The position numbers and the translations under genes are program-made. A stretch of 64,000 nt of DNA, taken from Mesorhizobium_K quangtriensis. Lineage in GTDB: Bacteria; Pseudomonadota; Alphaproteobacteria; Rhizobiales; Rhizobiaceae. The stretch spans positions 310,001-374,000 of the forward strand of contig NZ_JBEBMF010000001.1 of assembly GCF_040081925.1 (NCBI RefSeq). The letters run 5' to 3'. Positions 8,592 to 16,323 of the stretch are shown here, piece by piece (within the stretch, counting starts at the first letter, position 1; each line of letters begins with the position of its first letter). A model generated the notes under the pieces. It was not told the DNA's origin. It saw nothing but the letters and a program-made list of their open reading frames with translations, and ran no database searches.

Positions 8592-8749
8592 GTGATCGTT
8601 CGGCACGCGCGATCCCTGCGATGCAGCATCTCTGTTGCCAGCATTTCGGATTGGTGATTTAGTTTTTGCACACACGATTTCTCGCCGCCGCCATGGGCAG
8701 GCGGACGGCGGTTTCCGGCACCGACAAACAACAAGACAGGGGAACCCGC

Positions 8750-10048
8750 ATGACCGATTCCAGCTCGATATTCGGCAGGAAGATTTCTCGCCGCAACACA
8801 CTGAAGGGCCTTGGTGTCGCGGCCGCCGGCATCGCCGCGGGCCCGGGCTTCGTGCGATACGCGCAGGCACAGAGTTCCGCGCCGATCAAGATCGGCTTCC
8901 AGGCGCACAAGACCGGCATCGGGGCTGCCTACGGTCGCTGGTATGAAAAGACGACCAACGCCGCCATCAAGGCGATTAACGATGCTGGCGGTATCAACGG
9001 CCGTCCTGTCGAGGTGATCATCGAGGACGACGGCACCGACCCCGGCCGGGGCGCGGAAATCGTCGCCAAGTTCGCCACCCAGTATGGCTGCGACGTCGCC
9101 TACGGCACCCTGTTCTCGCACGTCGTCATCGGCTCGGCTCCGGCCGCCGGCGAACACAAGCTGCCCTACTTCGTCGTCTCCGAAGGCCACCACGTCGCTT
9201 CGACGACGCTGAACCGCTGGGTCTTCCAGCCGGGCATCACCGACGTGAAGAGCCAGATCCAGTCGATGGCGCCGTGGATCGCGGCCAACGCAGGCAAGAA
9301 GGTCACGCAGATATTCCCCGATTTCGCCTTCGGCTACGATCACCGCGACTTCCTGCCGCCGGCGCTGAAGGCGCAGGGCGCGGACGTGGTCGCGCAGATC
9401 GCCATCCCGCCGACGGAAAGCAGCTTCACCAAATACTTCCCGCAGATTCCCTCCGACACCGACGTGATCTACCACGTCATGGTCGGCCCGGCCGTGCTGA
9501 CTTTCGTCAAGGAACTGGGTGAGTTCTACGGCTCCAGCAAGCCGCAGCTCTTCGGCTTTATCGACAGCCTGGAGGCGGTGGACATTAACAGCCCCGGCCT
9601 TGAGTTCCTCGATGGCACCCATTTCTGGGAAGGCTCGCCGCGCTACGCCCAGCCCGACGACACCGATGCCCAGAAGGTCTATCGCGCCGCCGTCGGCATC
9701 GACGACAACGGAGCGTCGGTGGACGATCCCAAGGACGTCTCGACGGCCGCCCACATGTTCGGCTGCTGGGAGACGCTTTACGTCATCAAGAAGGCCATGG
9801 AGGATGCCGGCTACCAGGGACCGGCTGATAAGGCAAAGCTCGTCGAGGCTACGGAGGCGCTGACGGAGTTCGCCGAGGGACCCGAGCATCCGCAAGGTCC
9901 AAAAGTGTTCAACGGCAAAATCCACCAGGTTTTTGGCATCCAGAACATCTCCAAGGTCGAGGACGGCAAGCTCAAGGTCGTGCACAAGACCTCGATCGAG
10001 GACGGTCTCTACGAGCCCGAGGGCGACTACACGACCCAGCCACTATAA
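8750..10048 (+). CDS. ABC transporter periplasmic substrate-binding protein, LivK type (Tat-exported)
   Basis: Periplasmic type-I binding protein that delivers its ligand to the permeases encoded downstream. Start ATG 8750 follows AGGGGAA. The N-terminus carries a twin-arginine signal, SRRNTLKGLGVAAAG, ending near the YAQAQ cleavage site, so it is exported folded. The mature part has the Peripla_BP_6 pattern PIKIGFQAHKTGIGAAYGRW, INDAGGINGRPVEVIIEDD and DVAYGTLFSH. This family also binds amides, urea-like compounds and aromatic acids, so leucine is not implied. It is separated from its permease genes by an inserted toxin-antitoxin pair. Confidence 0.92.
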   Translation: MTDSSSIFGRKISRRNTLKGLGVAAAGIAAGPGFVRYAQAQSSAPIKIGFQAHKTGIGAAYGRWYEKTTNAAIKAINDAGGINGRPVEVIIEDDGTDPGRGAEIVAKFATQYGCDVAYGTLFSHVVIGSAPAAGEHKLPYFVVSEGHHVASTTLNRWVFQPGITDVKSQIQSMAPWIAANAGKKVTQIFPDFAFGYDHRDFLPPALKAQGADVVAQIAIPPTESSFTKYFPQIPSDTDVIYHVMVGPAVLTFVKELGEFYGSSKPQLFGFIDSLEAVDINSPGLEFLDGTHFWEGSPRYAQPDDTDAQKVYRAAVGIDDNGASVDDPKDVSTAAHMFGCWETLYVIKKAMEDAGYQGPADKAKLVEATEALTEFAEGPEHPQGPKVFNGKIHQVFGIQNISKVEDGKLKVVHKTSIEDGLYEPEGDYTTQPL

Positions 10049-10063
10049 GGATTGCTTGATGAC

Positions 10064-10097
10064 AGGTACTGAAGACGTATATACGTTTTCAGTACCT
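10064..10097. promoter_or_regulatory. 34-bp near-perfect palindrome, likely operator of the toxin-antitoxin pair
   Basis: Left arm AGGTACTGAAGACGTAT and right arm ATACGTTTTCAGTACCT match at 16 of 17 positions around a centre between 10080 and 10081. It ends 15 bp before the antitoxin ATG. Autorepression by antitoxin binding to such palindromes is standard for type II modules; binding here is inferred. Confidence 0.8.
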
Positions 10098-10112
10098 CGC
10101 TGGGAGTGCGCC

Positions 10113-10400
10113 ATGGCCAAGGAAGCCGTCTTCACGATGAAGCTCGAGCGGGAGCTTAGGGATGCGTTCATGGCTGCGGCCAAGGATGCCGACCGTCCTG
10201 CGTCGCAGATCGTACGCGAGTTCATGCGGGACTATGTCGAGCAGGATCGTGAGTATCTCGCCTGGCTTCAGCGCAAGGTGGACAATGCGCGTGCCGACAT
10301 AGCCGCCGGTCGCGTCCATAGCCACGAAGAGGTAGAAGCAGAGATGGATAAACTCTTCGCAGATCTGGAACAGAAACGTCGTGGGGCAGATGCGGCTTGA
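10113..10400 (+). CDS. Type II antitoxin, ribbon-helix-helix type
   Basis: 95-residue antitoxin that should neutralise the toxin encoded immediately downstream and repress the pair. The N-terminal half, KEAVFTMKLERELRDAFMAA then RPASQIVREFMRDYV, fits a ribbon-helix-helix DNA-binding domain. The C-terminal half is charged and helical (HSHEEVEAEMDKLFADLEQK) and would wrap the toxin. ATG 10113 has GGGAG about 8 bases upstream. An in-frame ATG at 10059 would add 18 residues encoded by the operator and is less likely. Its stop overlaps the toxin start. Confidence 0.85.
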   Translation: MAKEAVFTMKLERELRDAFMAAAKDADRPASQIVREFMRDYVEQDREYLAWLQRKVDNARADIAAGRVHSHEEVEAEMDKLFADLEQKRRGADAA

Positions 10401-10687
10401 AATTGGTATGGACAACCCGTGCCAAAAATGACCTTCGTGAAATCCTCTCCTATGTCTGGGTTGACAATCCTGCCGCGTCGCGAAAGCTCCGCAGCCGTAT
10501 CGAGACCTCGGTCAAGCATCTGGGCGCTCATCCTTTTTCCGGTCGGCCAGGTGCAATTGTTGGCACGCGCGAAGCCGTGCCTCACCCAAGCTACCGATTG
10601 GTCTATCAGGTGACGGACGACTCCGTGTTCATCCTCCGGATCGTCCACACCTCCCGCCAGTGGCCACCCGTCGAGGACGAAAGCTGA
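10397..10687 (+). CDS. RelE/ParE-family toxin
   Basis: 96-residue toxin of the RelE/ParE fold; members either cleave mRNA on the ribosome or poison gyrase, and sequence alone does not decide. Seen: KLVWTTRAKNDLREILSYVW (helices 1-2), HPFSGRPGAIVGTREAV, then the basic C-terminal strands YRLVYQVTDDSVFILRIVHT typical of the fold. It starts at a TTG overlapping the antitoxin TGA. Its own TGA directly abuts the ATG of the permease gene livH with no gap, so the module is embedded in the transporter operon. Confidence 0.88.
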   Translation: MKLVWTTRAKNDLREILSYVWVDNPAASRKLRSRIETSVKHLGAHPFSGRPGAIVGTREAVPHPSYRLVYQVTDDSVFILRIVHTSRQWPPVEDES

Positions 10688-11569
10688 ATGGCGTTCGGCC
10701 CGCATCTCCTTCTTGCGACGCTTGAGGGGCTTGTCACTTCCGCGGTGCTGGCCCTCATGGCGCTTGGACTGTCGCTGGTCTTCGGCGTCATGCGCGTGGT
10801 CAACGTCGCGCATGGCGAGTTCTACATGCTGGGCGCGGTGCTCGCCTGGTCCGTCGCCTCGGCCTTTGGCGGACATCCAGCGATAGGCTTCCTCGCCGCG
10901 CTGGTCATTTCGCCGCTGATCGTCGGCGCGGTGGCGCTGGTTGCCGACCGCCTCGTCCTCAAGCGCCTTGACTACAATCCGGAAGCCACCATCGTCGCGA
11001 CGATCGGGCTGCTGTACATCATCCAGCAGGCCGCGCTGACCTTCTACGGAGCGGATGCGCGACCGGTACAGGCGCCTTTCAACTATCGCATTTCGTTGCC
11101 GTGGTTCGGTTATTCCGGCTACAAGCTGGCGGTGATCGCCGCTTCGGTGGCGCTGCTGCTCGTCACATGGTTCGTGCTGTCGCGCACCAGGATCGGCCTG
11201 ATGATGCGGGCGACGCAGTATGACAGCGAGACAGCACAGGCCTTCGGCATTCCGGTCGAACGTGTCTATGCCGGCGTCTTCGCTGTGGGCGCGATGCTGG
11301 CTGCGATCGCTGCGGTGCTGATCGTGCCGACCAGCCAAGCGCATTATCTCATGGGCCGCGACCCGCTGCTGCTCTCGTTCATCGTCGTCATCATAGGCGG
11401 GCTGGGCAGCCTGCGCGGAACAGTGGTGGCAGCACTCCTGATCGGCGTGTCGGACGGCATCATCTCGGTCTTCTTCTCGCCGACCCTAGCCAAGATCATC
11501 GCCACCCTTGTGGTCGCCATGGTGCTCGTCTTCCGGCCGCAAGGCCTCTTCGGGACGACGCCGCGATGA
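10688..11569 (+). CDS. Branched-chain amino acid type ABC permease (LivH)
   Basis: Inner-membrane permease, 293 residues, about eight hydrophobic helices. Diagnostic stretches are LGLSLVFGVMRVVNVAHGEFYMLG near the N-terminus, MMRATQYDSETAQAFGIPVE in the cytoplasmic coupling loop, and VVIIGGLGSLRGTVVAALLIG near the end. It forms the channel with the LivM partner, whose ATG overlaps its stop. The start abuts the toxin stop; a GAGGA inside the toxin end serves as ribosome site, so translation is probably coupled to the toxin gene. Confidence 0.95.
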   Translation: MAFGPHLLLATLEGLVTSAVLALMALGLSLVFGVMRVVNVAHGEFYMLGAVLAWSVASAFGGHPAIGFLAALVISPLIVGAVALVADRLVLKRLDYNPEATIVATIGLLYIIQQAALTFYGADARPVQAPFNYRISLPWFGYSGYKLAVIAASVALLLVTWFVLSRTRIGLMMRATQYDSETAQAFGIPVERVYAGVFAVGAMLAAIAAVLIVPTSQAHYLMGRDPLLLSFIVVIIGGLGSLRGTVVAALLIGVSDGIISVFFSPTLAKIIATLVVAMVLVFRPQGLFGTTPR

Positions 11570-12549
11570 ACGGGGGCACCGGCAAGGCGATCGCGCTGCA
11601 TGTCGCCGTCATCGCGGCTCTGTTTGCGCTGAATTTCGTCCTGCCTGCCTACCATCACGGCGTTCTGGCGCGGGTGATGGTGCTTGCCGTCTTCGCCATG
11701 GGCTACAATCTGCTGTTCGGCTATGCCGGCCTGCTCAGTCTTGGCCATGCAATGTTTTTCGCTGCGGGGCTCTACGGAGCCGGCCTGCCGATGGTGCATT
11801 TCGGTTGGGGTGTTCCGGCGGCCTTCGCGGCCGGGCTCGTGGCGGGCATACTTCTGTCGCTCGTCATCGGCCTGCTTGCGCTACGCACCAAGGGCGTGGC
11901 GTTCATGATCGTCACCATGATGTTCGCGCAGGTCGGTTATCTGCTTGTCTATTATTTCGGGTCGTGGACACGCGGCGACGAAGGCCTCGTCATCCAGCAG
12001 CAGGCGCGCGCACTTCATTTCGGCGCCACCCGCCTCGATCTAACCGAGCCTGTCACGCGCTACATGACGGCGCTCGCGCTGTTTTCCATCGTGCTCGTCG
12101 CCACGCTCATCGTCGTTCGCTCGTCCTTCGGGCGCGTGCTTATCGCGATCCGCGAAAACGAGGAACGCACGCGGATGCTCGGCTATGACACCTTTGCCAA
12201 CAAGCTCGCCGCCATGGTCGCCTCCGGCGCGATCTGCGCGGCGGCGGGTGCCGCCTATGTCATCCTGTTCGGCTATGTCGGTTCGACCTTCGCCTCCATC
12301 CAGTATTCCATCCTGCCGCTGCTCTGGGTGTTGCTCGGCGGCGCGGCCACCACGCTCGGTCCGCTGGTCGGCACGGTGCTGATGTTCTATCTGATCGACG
12401 GTTCGGGTGACCTCCTGAAGACCTATGCGCCGGGCTGGAACATCAGCCATCTGGGCATCGTCGGCGTCGCGCTGATCCTGCTCGTGCTGTTCTTTCCGAA
12501 AGGCATACTCGGCACGATCCGTGACCGCTGGGCGAGGTGGCTGCCATGA
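11566..12549 (+). CDS. Branched-chain amino acid type ABC permease (LivM)
   Basis: Second permease of the liv-type transporter, 327 residues with about nine or ten membrane segments. Family marks: MGYNLLFGYAGLLSLGHAMFF near the N-terminus, the IRENEERTRMLGYDTFANKL coupling loop and the GGAATTLGPLVGTVLMFYL segment. Its start ATGA overlaps the stop of livH, and livG starts inside its last codons, so the four genes are translationally coupled. The ligand is set by the binding protein at 8.75 kb. Confidence 0.95.
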   Translation: MNGGTGKAIALHVAVIAALFALNFVLPAYHHGVLARVMVLAVFAMGYNLLFGYAGLLSLGHAMFFAAGLYGAGLPMVHFGWGVPAAFAAGLVAGILLSLVIGLLALRTKGVAFMIVTMMFAQVGYLLVYYFGSWTRGDEGLVIQQQARALHFGATRLDLTEPVTRYMTALALFSIVLVATLIVVRSSFGRVLIAIRENEERTRMLGYDTFANKLAAMVASGAICAAAGAAYVILFGYVGSTFASIQYSILPLLWVLLGGAATTLGPLVGTVLMFYLIDGSGDLLKTYAPGWNISHLGIVGVALILLVLFFPKGILGTIRDRWARWLP

Positions 12550-13289
12550 CGCCGCTTCTGACCGTCAAGGGGCTGAGCCGGCACTTCGGTGGGCTGAAGG
12601 CCGTCGACAATGTCGACTTCGCGGTGATGCAGGGCGAGATCCGCGCCATCATCGGCCCCAACGGCGCGGGCAAGACCACTTTTGTCAGCCTCATCTGCGG
12701 CAGGATCGAGCCGACGTCGGGCATGATCGTGTTCGACGGCAACGACGTCACCAACCTGCCGCCGCACGAACGCGTCCGGCGCGGCATCGCCTATACGTTC
12801 CAGATCACCAGCGTCTTCGCCAACCTGACCGCCTATGACAATGTCGCGCTGCCGGTACAGCGCACGCTGGCCGATGGACGCGGGCATGGCGCGGTGCATG
12901 CGGATGTCATGTCCGCGCTGGAACGCGTCGGGCTGGCCGGGCGCGAGGACGCTATCGCCGGCACACTTTCCTACGGCCACCAGCGCCTGCTGGAACTCGC
13001 GATGGGGCTGGCGCTGAAGCCTCGCCTGTTGATCCTCGACGAGCCGACGCAGGGCCTGTCAGACGGCGAGATCGAGAATTTCATCGGGCTTGTCCGCGAG
13101 ATCGCACGCGACGCGACAGTGCTGCTGATCGAGCACAACATGCCCGTTGTGATGGAACTTGCCGACCGTATCACGGTGTTGAACGCAGGAAGCATCCTGG
13201 CTGAGGGCACGCCGGACCAGATCCGCGCCAATGCCGAAGTGCAGCATGCCTATCTCGGCACGCCGGAAGAGGAGGATGCGGATGGCTGA
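12546..13289 (+). CDS. ABC transporter ATP-binding protein (LivG)
   Basis: 247-residue ATPase of the liv-type transporter. Start ATG 12546 (MTPLLTVKGLSRHFGG) overlaps the end of livM by 4 bases; an upstream GTG adds only three residues. Walker A is IIGPNGAGKTT, the signature region is LSYGHQRLLELAMGLALKP, Walker B is LLILDEPTQGLSD and the switch His is in LIEHNM. It probably pairs with LivF as a heterodimer. The LSYGHQ form of the signature is common in urea/amide-type members of the family. Confidence 0.95.
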   Translation: MTPLLTVKGLSRHFGGLKAVDNVDFAVMQGEIRAIIGPNGAGKTTFVSLICGRIEPTSGMIVFDGNDVTNLPPHERVRRGIAYTFQITSVFANLTAYDNVALPVQRTLADGRGHGAVHADVMSALERVGLAGREDAIAGTLSYGHQRLLELAMGLALKPRLLILDEPTQGLSDGEIENFIGLVREIARDATVLLIEHNMPVVMELADRITVLNAGSILAEGTPDQIRANAEVQHAYLGTPEEEDADG

Positions 13290-13989
13290 CGCGCTGACCA
13301 TTTCCGGCCTCGACTGCCTCTATGGCGAGACGCAGGTTCTCTTCGGGCTCGGGCTGACGCTCAGGCAGGGGGAGGTGCACTGCCTGCTCGGCCGAAATGG
13401 CGCCGGGAAGACGACGACGCTCAAGGCCATCATGGGACTGGCGCCGGCACGATCCGGATCGATCCGCCTCGGCGATATCGAACTGACCGGCCTGCCTCCG
13501 CATGAAGTGCCGAGGGCCGGCGTCGCCTATGTGCCGCAGGGTCGTCGGCTTTTCGCCGAGATGACGGTTGCCGAGAACATCGAGATCGGCCTGATGACAC
13601 GCCACATGGGCATGGATGTGCGCGAAGCGGTGCTCGATCTTTTCCCGGTGCTGCGCGAACGCCTGAGGCAACGCTCCGGCACGCTGTCCGGCGGCGAGCA
13701 GCAGCAGCTTGCCATGGCGCGCGCGCTCTGCATCGAGCCGCGCGTCCTGCTGCTGGACGAACCGACGGAAGGGCTGATGCCGTCGATGATCGCGAAGATC
13801 CGCCAGTCAGTCGCCGCACTTCGCGAGCGCGGCGTGTCCACGATTCTCGTCGAGCAACGCGTCGATGCCGTTCTGTCGGTCGCCGATCGCGTGTCCTTCA
13901 TCGAGAACGGGCGCGTTCGCGAGACGGTCGAGGTCGACCGTCTGCGCGACGATCCGGAGATCGTGAAGCGATATGTCGGCGTCAGTTAG
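13282..13989 (+). CDS. ABC transporter ATP-binding protein (LivF)
   Basis: 235-residue second ATPase of the system. ATG 13282 (MADALTISGLDCLYGETQVL) overlaps the livG stop by 8 bases. Walker A LLGRNGAGKTTTLKAIMG, Q-loop VPQGRRLFAEMTV, signature LSGGEQQQLAMARAL and Walker B LLLDEPTEGLMPS are all intact; switch His is replaced by Gln in LVEQRVD, which is usual in LivF. Last gene of the operon; downstream lies a convergent gene with no clear terminator in the 112-bp gap. Confidence 0.95.
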   Translation: MADALTISGLDCLYGETQVLFGLGLTLRQGEVHCLLGRNGAGKTTTLKAIMGLAPARSGSIRLGDIELTGLPPHEVPRAGVAYVPQGRRLFAEMTVAENIEIGLMTRHMGMDVREAVLDLFPVLRERLRQRSGTLSGGEQQQLAMARALCIEPRVLLLDEPTEGLMPSMIAKIRQSVAALRERGVSTILVEQRVDAVLSVADRVSFIENGRVRETVEVDRLRDDPEIVKRYVGVS

Positions 13990-14101
13990 TGCATGACCCT
14001 GAACTGCGTTAACGAAACATGGGTCCCGTTTCAAAAGAAAATCGTGCACCAATTGAGCCGTCGCCCATCGACCTTGCGCACTAGGCTCGGACGCTTTCGT
14101 C

Positions 14102-14644
14102 CTAGCGCTGCGGCACGGTGAAGAGCATCCAGCCGTCGCGTCGCGCCACTTCCTTGCCACCTGTCTCGAAGGCGAAGAGCCTCGAGTCGGTTCCGGGCGG
14201 ACAAGCGACCAGATCGAATCCACCTCCCAGGAACTGGTTGGTGAACGCGCTTTCTCCGGCACGTCGGCATAGATCTTCGGGGGTCCGGAAGCCGGGTCCG
14301 AACAAGGGAATGTCGGCAGGCGGAACGGGTCCGGCGCTCGGCGGCGGAGGCGGCGGTGGCGGCGCGGGAGACTGCCCTATCACAATCGGCCGCGGGTGAA
14401 GGTAGTTCGCCGAGACCCAGGCAGGTATGTTGTTGAAAACCGTCTGGCACCATCTGATCGGGTCGGTGCACCCGTGAACCTGAAGCCACGTGTCCTTCGG
14501 TATGTTGCCGATGATCGCATGTTGCGTGCCCGGACCGGAGCGCATGTTGAGGTTGGTCGTCGTCTGGGCAGACTGTGGAACCTGGGCGCCGGCAGAAACC
14601 GTCAGCCCAAGAAACAGGGCAAGTGCAACCGAACAAAACCTCAC
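14102..14644 (-). CDS. Secreted SH3-domain protein with proline-rich linker
   Basis: 180 residues from a GTG at 14644 that follows AAGGAAGAA; an ATG 12 codons upstream (14680) is the alternative. Signal peptide VRFCSVALALFLGLTVSAGAQ. Residues about 25-85 are a bacterial SH3 domain (LNMRSGPGTQHAIIGNIPK; WVSANYL). A run of prolines follows (nine in a row, about residues 100-110), then a C-terminal part with PLFGPGFRTPEDLCRRAGES and two or more cysteines. SH3 domains of this type often bind cell wall; the C-terminal part is unknown. Likely periplasmic. Confidence 0.8.
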   Translation of the reverse strand: MRFCSVALALFLGLTVSAGAQVPQSAQTTTNLNMRSGPGTQHAIIGNIPKDTWLQVHGCTDPIRWCQTVFNNIPAWVSANYLHPRPIVIGQSPAPPPPPPPPSAGPVPPADIPLFGPGFRTPEDLCRRAGESAFTNQFLGGGFDLVACPPGTDSRLFAFETGGKEVARRDGWMLFTVPQR

Positions 14645-14774
14645 GAACACGACTTCTTCCTTATCGACGGTCAGCAACATCTGATGTTTCGAGTCTAGAC
14701 CGAGGGCTGATGGCAGGCAAGGCAGGAAGATCATACGTGCGTTTTGCTACAGCTCCATGAATTTCGTTCCGTCG

Positions 14775-14800
14775 TATACCTCCAAGACACAGGAGGTATA
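14775..14800. repeat. Short perfect inverted repeat in an intergenic gap
   Basis: TATACCTCC (14775-14783) and GGAGGTATA (14792-14800), 9-bp arms with an 8-base loop, in the 218-bp gap between the SH3 protein and the DUF4203-like gene. No T-tract follows in either direction, so it is a poor terminator. The rest of the gap shows nothing I recognise. Confidence 0.5.
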
Positions 14801-14862
14801 TTCGACACCAATGACCGGGTGCTTCGGATCGGCGTTTTTCAAAAAATTCAGGAGCGCATCTA

Positions 14863-15489
14863 CTAAGCAGATGCCCACTTGTCTTCAGGCACTTTTATTC
14901 GAGACAAGGCCGAAAGCTGTGCTCCGATTCCAACTACCGTTCCGACCAGCCAGACAATCCACGGTAGCCAGTGGTTGCCAATCATCCGCCAGGCCTCGCC
15001 GGTTCCAAGGGCCGCAGGCTCGACCTGGTTGACCAGAACGAATGCGCCTGCGAGCGCGATCGAGGTACCGGCCGAAGCGGTGGCGACAATCATCAGGTAG
15101 ACTGGATAGTTGATCGCAAGGGCGAATGCGATGAAGCCGAAGGCAACCACCATTCCGAAGAGGAAGATGAGCCAGTCGGCGCTGACGCCGAATGTTCCAA
15201 GCAGAGCTGCTCCGAGGACAAATCCGGCTGCACCGGCGCTAAGCAGAACGCCGACATACCAGTAGAAGTATGACAGCAGCGCGAAACCGAAACCGAACAC
15301 GAAGCCCGTAGCAATTCCAAGTGTCGTGGCAAGGAAGCCGTCGCCAAACAGCGCTGTTATGAGGGCAGCTCCGAGAATGAAGCCCACCATGAACCCCCAT
15401 ATGGGAAGAAGGATGACAAAGAGGCGAAGTCCCGCCAAAGCCACCAGCGCGCCGAACACCAGCGCAGCGGATCCTATGAGGAAGGTCAT
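14863..15489 (-). CDS. Polytopic membrane protein, DUF4203 (TM7S3/TM198-like)
   Basis: 208 residues from ATG 15489, preceded by AAGGA. Nearly the whole protein is hydrophobic, with about seven or eight helices rich in Gly/Ala/Phe (LIGSAALVFGALVALAGLRL; GFMVGFILGAALITALFGDG; GFVFGFGFALLSYFYWYVGV). The pattern, spacing and glycine-rich helices resemble DUF4203 proteins; no function is established. The C-terminus ends with a short soluble tail RIKVPEDKW. It is downstream of pncA on the same strand, 57 bp away, so the two may be cotranscribed. Confidence 0.7.
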   Translation of the reverse strand: MTFLIGSAALVFGALVALAGLRLFVILLPIWGFMVGFILGAALITALFGDGFLATTLGIATGFVFGFGFALLSYFYWYVGVLLSAGAAGFVLGAALLGTFGVSADWLIFLFGMVVAFGFIAFALAINYPVYLMIVATASAGTSIALAGAFVLVNQVEPAALGTGEAWRMIGNHWLPWIVWLVGTVVGIGAQLSALSRIKVPEDKWASA

Positions 15490-15546
15490 GTTGGCATCCT
15501 TGTTGGGAATATTCCTTGGCAACATTGCATGGATCACGGCCTTGGC

Positions 15547-16152
15547 CTAGCCGTCGATTAGCGTGACGCCTGCCGCCTTCATCTCCGAGGTCATCGTCGC
15601 GATCGACCCGCCGAGGTCGATACCGCGGCAGGCGTCGAGCCTGATCTTCGTGACGAAGCCCCGACCGACCGAATCCAGCGCTGAATAGGCGACGCAGAAG
15701 TCCGTCGCGAGGCCGGCGATGGTCACGGTCCGGATGCCGCGCTCGCGCAGATAGCCGGCAAGGCCGGTCTGGGTCTTGTGGTCGTTCTCGAAGAACGCCG
15801 AATAGCTGTCGATGGCGGGGCGGAAGCCTTTGCGGATGATCAGCTCGGCCTTGTCGTGCACGAAGTCCGGATGGAACGCCGCGCCGTGCGTTCCCTGCAC
15901 GCAATGGTCCGGCCACAGCGTCTGCGGACCGTAGGGCATCTGCATCGTCTCGAAGGGATTGCGGCCGGGGTGGCTCGACGCGAAACTCGAATGATGCGCC
16001 GGGTGCCAGTCCTGCGTCAGGATCACATGTTCGAAGTCGTGAACGAGCTTGTTGATGATGGGCACGATCTCATGGCCGCCCTCGACCGCCAACGCTCCCC
16101 CGGGACAGAAATCGTTCTGCAGATCGACGACGATCAATGCCTCGGAACCCAT
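15547..16152 (-). CDS. pncA: Nicotinamidase
   Basis: Hydrolyses nicotinamide to nicotinate and ammonia in the cytoplasm; the product feeds PncB for NAD synthesis or could enter catabolism. 201 residues from ATG 16152, which follows AAGGAG at good spacing. Catalytic triad seen: Asp in ALIVVDLQNDFCPGG, Lys in LIIRKG and Cys in GLATDFCVAYSAL; metal-binding residues in TQDWHPAHHSSF. It is divergent from the molybdenum hydroxylase operon, and the 171-bp spacer carries a motif that recurs at 28.1 kb, suggesting control with the catabolic island. Confidence 0.96.
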   Translation of the reverse strand: MGSEALIVVDLQNDFCPGGALAVEGGHEIVPIINKLVHDFEHVILTQDWHPAHHSSFASSHPGRNPFETMQMPYGPQTLWPDHCVQGTHGAAFHPDFVHDKAELIIRKGFRPAIDSYSAFFENDHKTQTGLAGYLRERGIRTVTIAGLATDFCVAYSALDSVGRGFVTKIRLDACRGIDLGGSIATMTSEMKAAGVTLIDG

Positions 16153-16256
16153 CAACTTCTCCTTGCCCACAGCAAAACCGGTTGCCGAAATTCGACTGTC
16201 GCCGCGCCGCCGTCAACGGTTTTCTCCAGCATCGCTTTGACATTGAACGGCTCGCT

Positions 16257-16283
16257 GATATCATTTGCATACGAATGAATTTC
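16257..16283 (+). promoter_or_regulatory. Putative operator shared with the hyuA/fpr promoter region
   Basis: GATATCA followed by TTTGCATACGAATGAATTTC. The 28-bp site at 28116-28143 reads GATATTCG then TTTGTATACTAATAAATTTC, with 17 of 20 bases identical in the second part. The core TTTGCATACGAA is partly palindromic. It lies 40 bp upstream of the GTG at 16324 and about 105 bp upstream of divergent pncA. The identity of the binding regulator is unknown. Confidence 0.6.
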
Positions 16284-16323
16284 TCGGGCCGCAAGCAGGC
16301 CATGAGAAGCCGCGAGGCATTGC

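Noticed and set aside
8660..8690. Third copy of the 16.3/28.1-kb operator upstream of livK
   Set aside because: Only TTTGCA, ACGA and TTTCTCG are shared, with a different spacing; similarity could be chance.
14775..14800. Terminator of the DUF4203-like or SH3 gene
   Set aside because: It is upstream of the SH3 gene and after the DUF4203-like stop, and lacks a T-tract on either strand.
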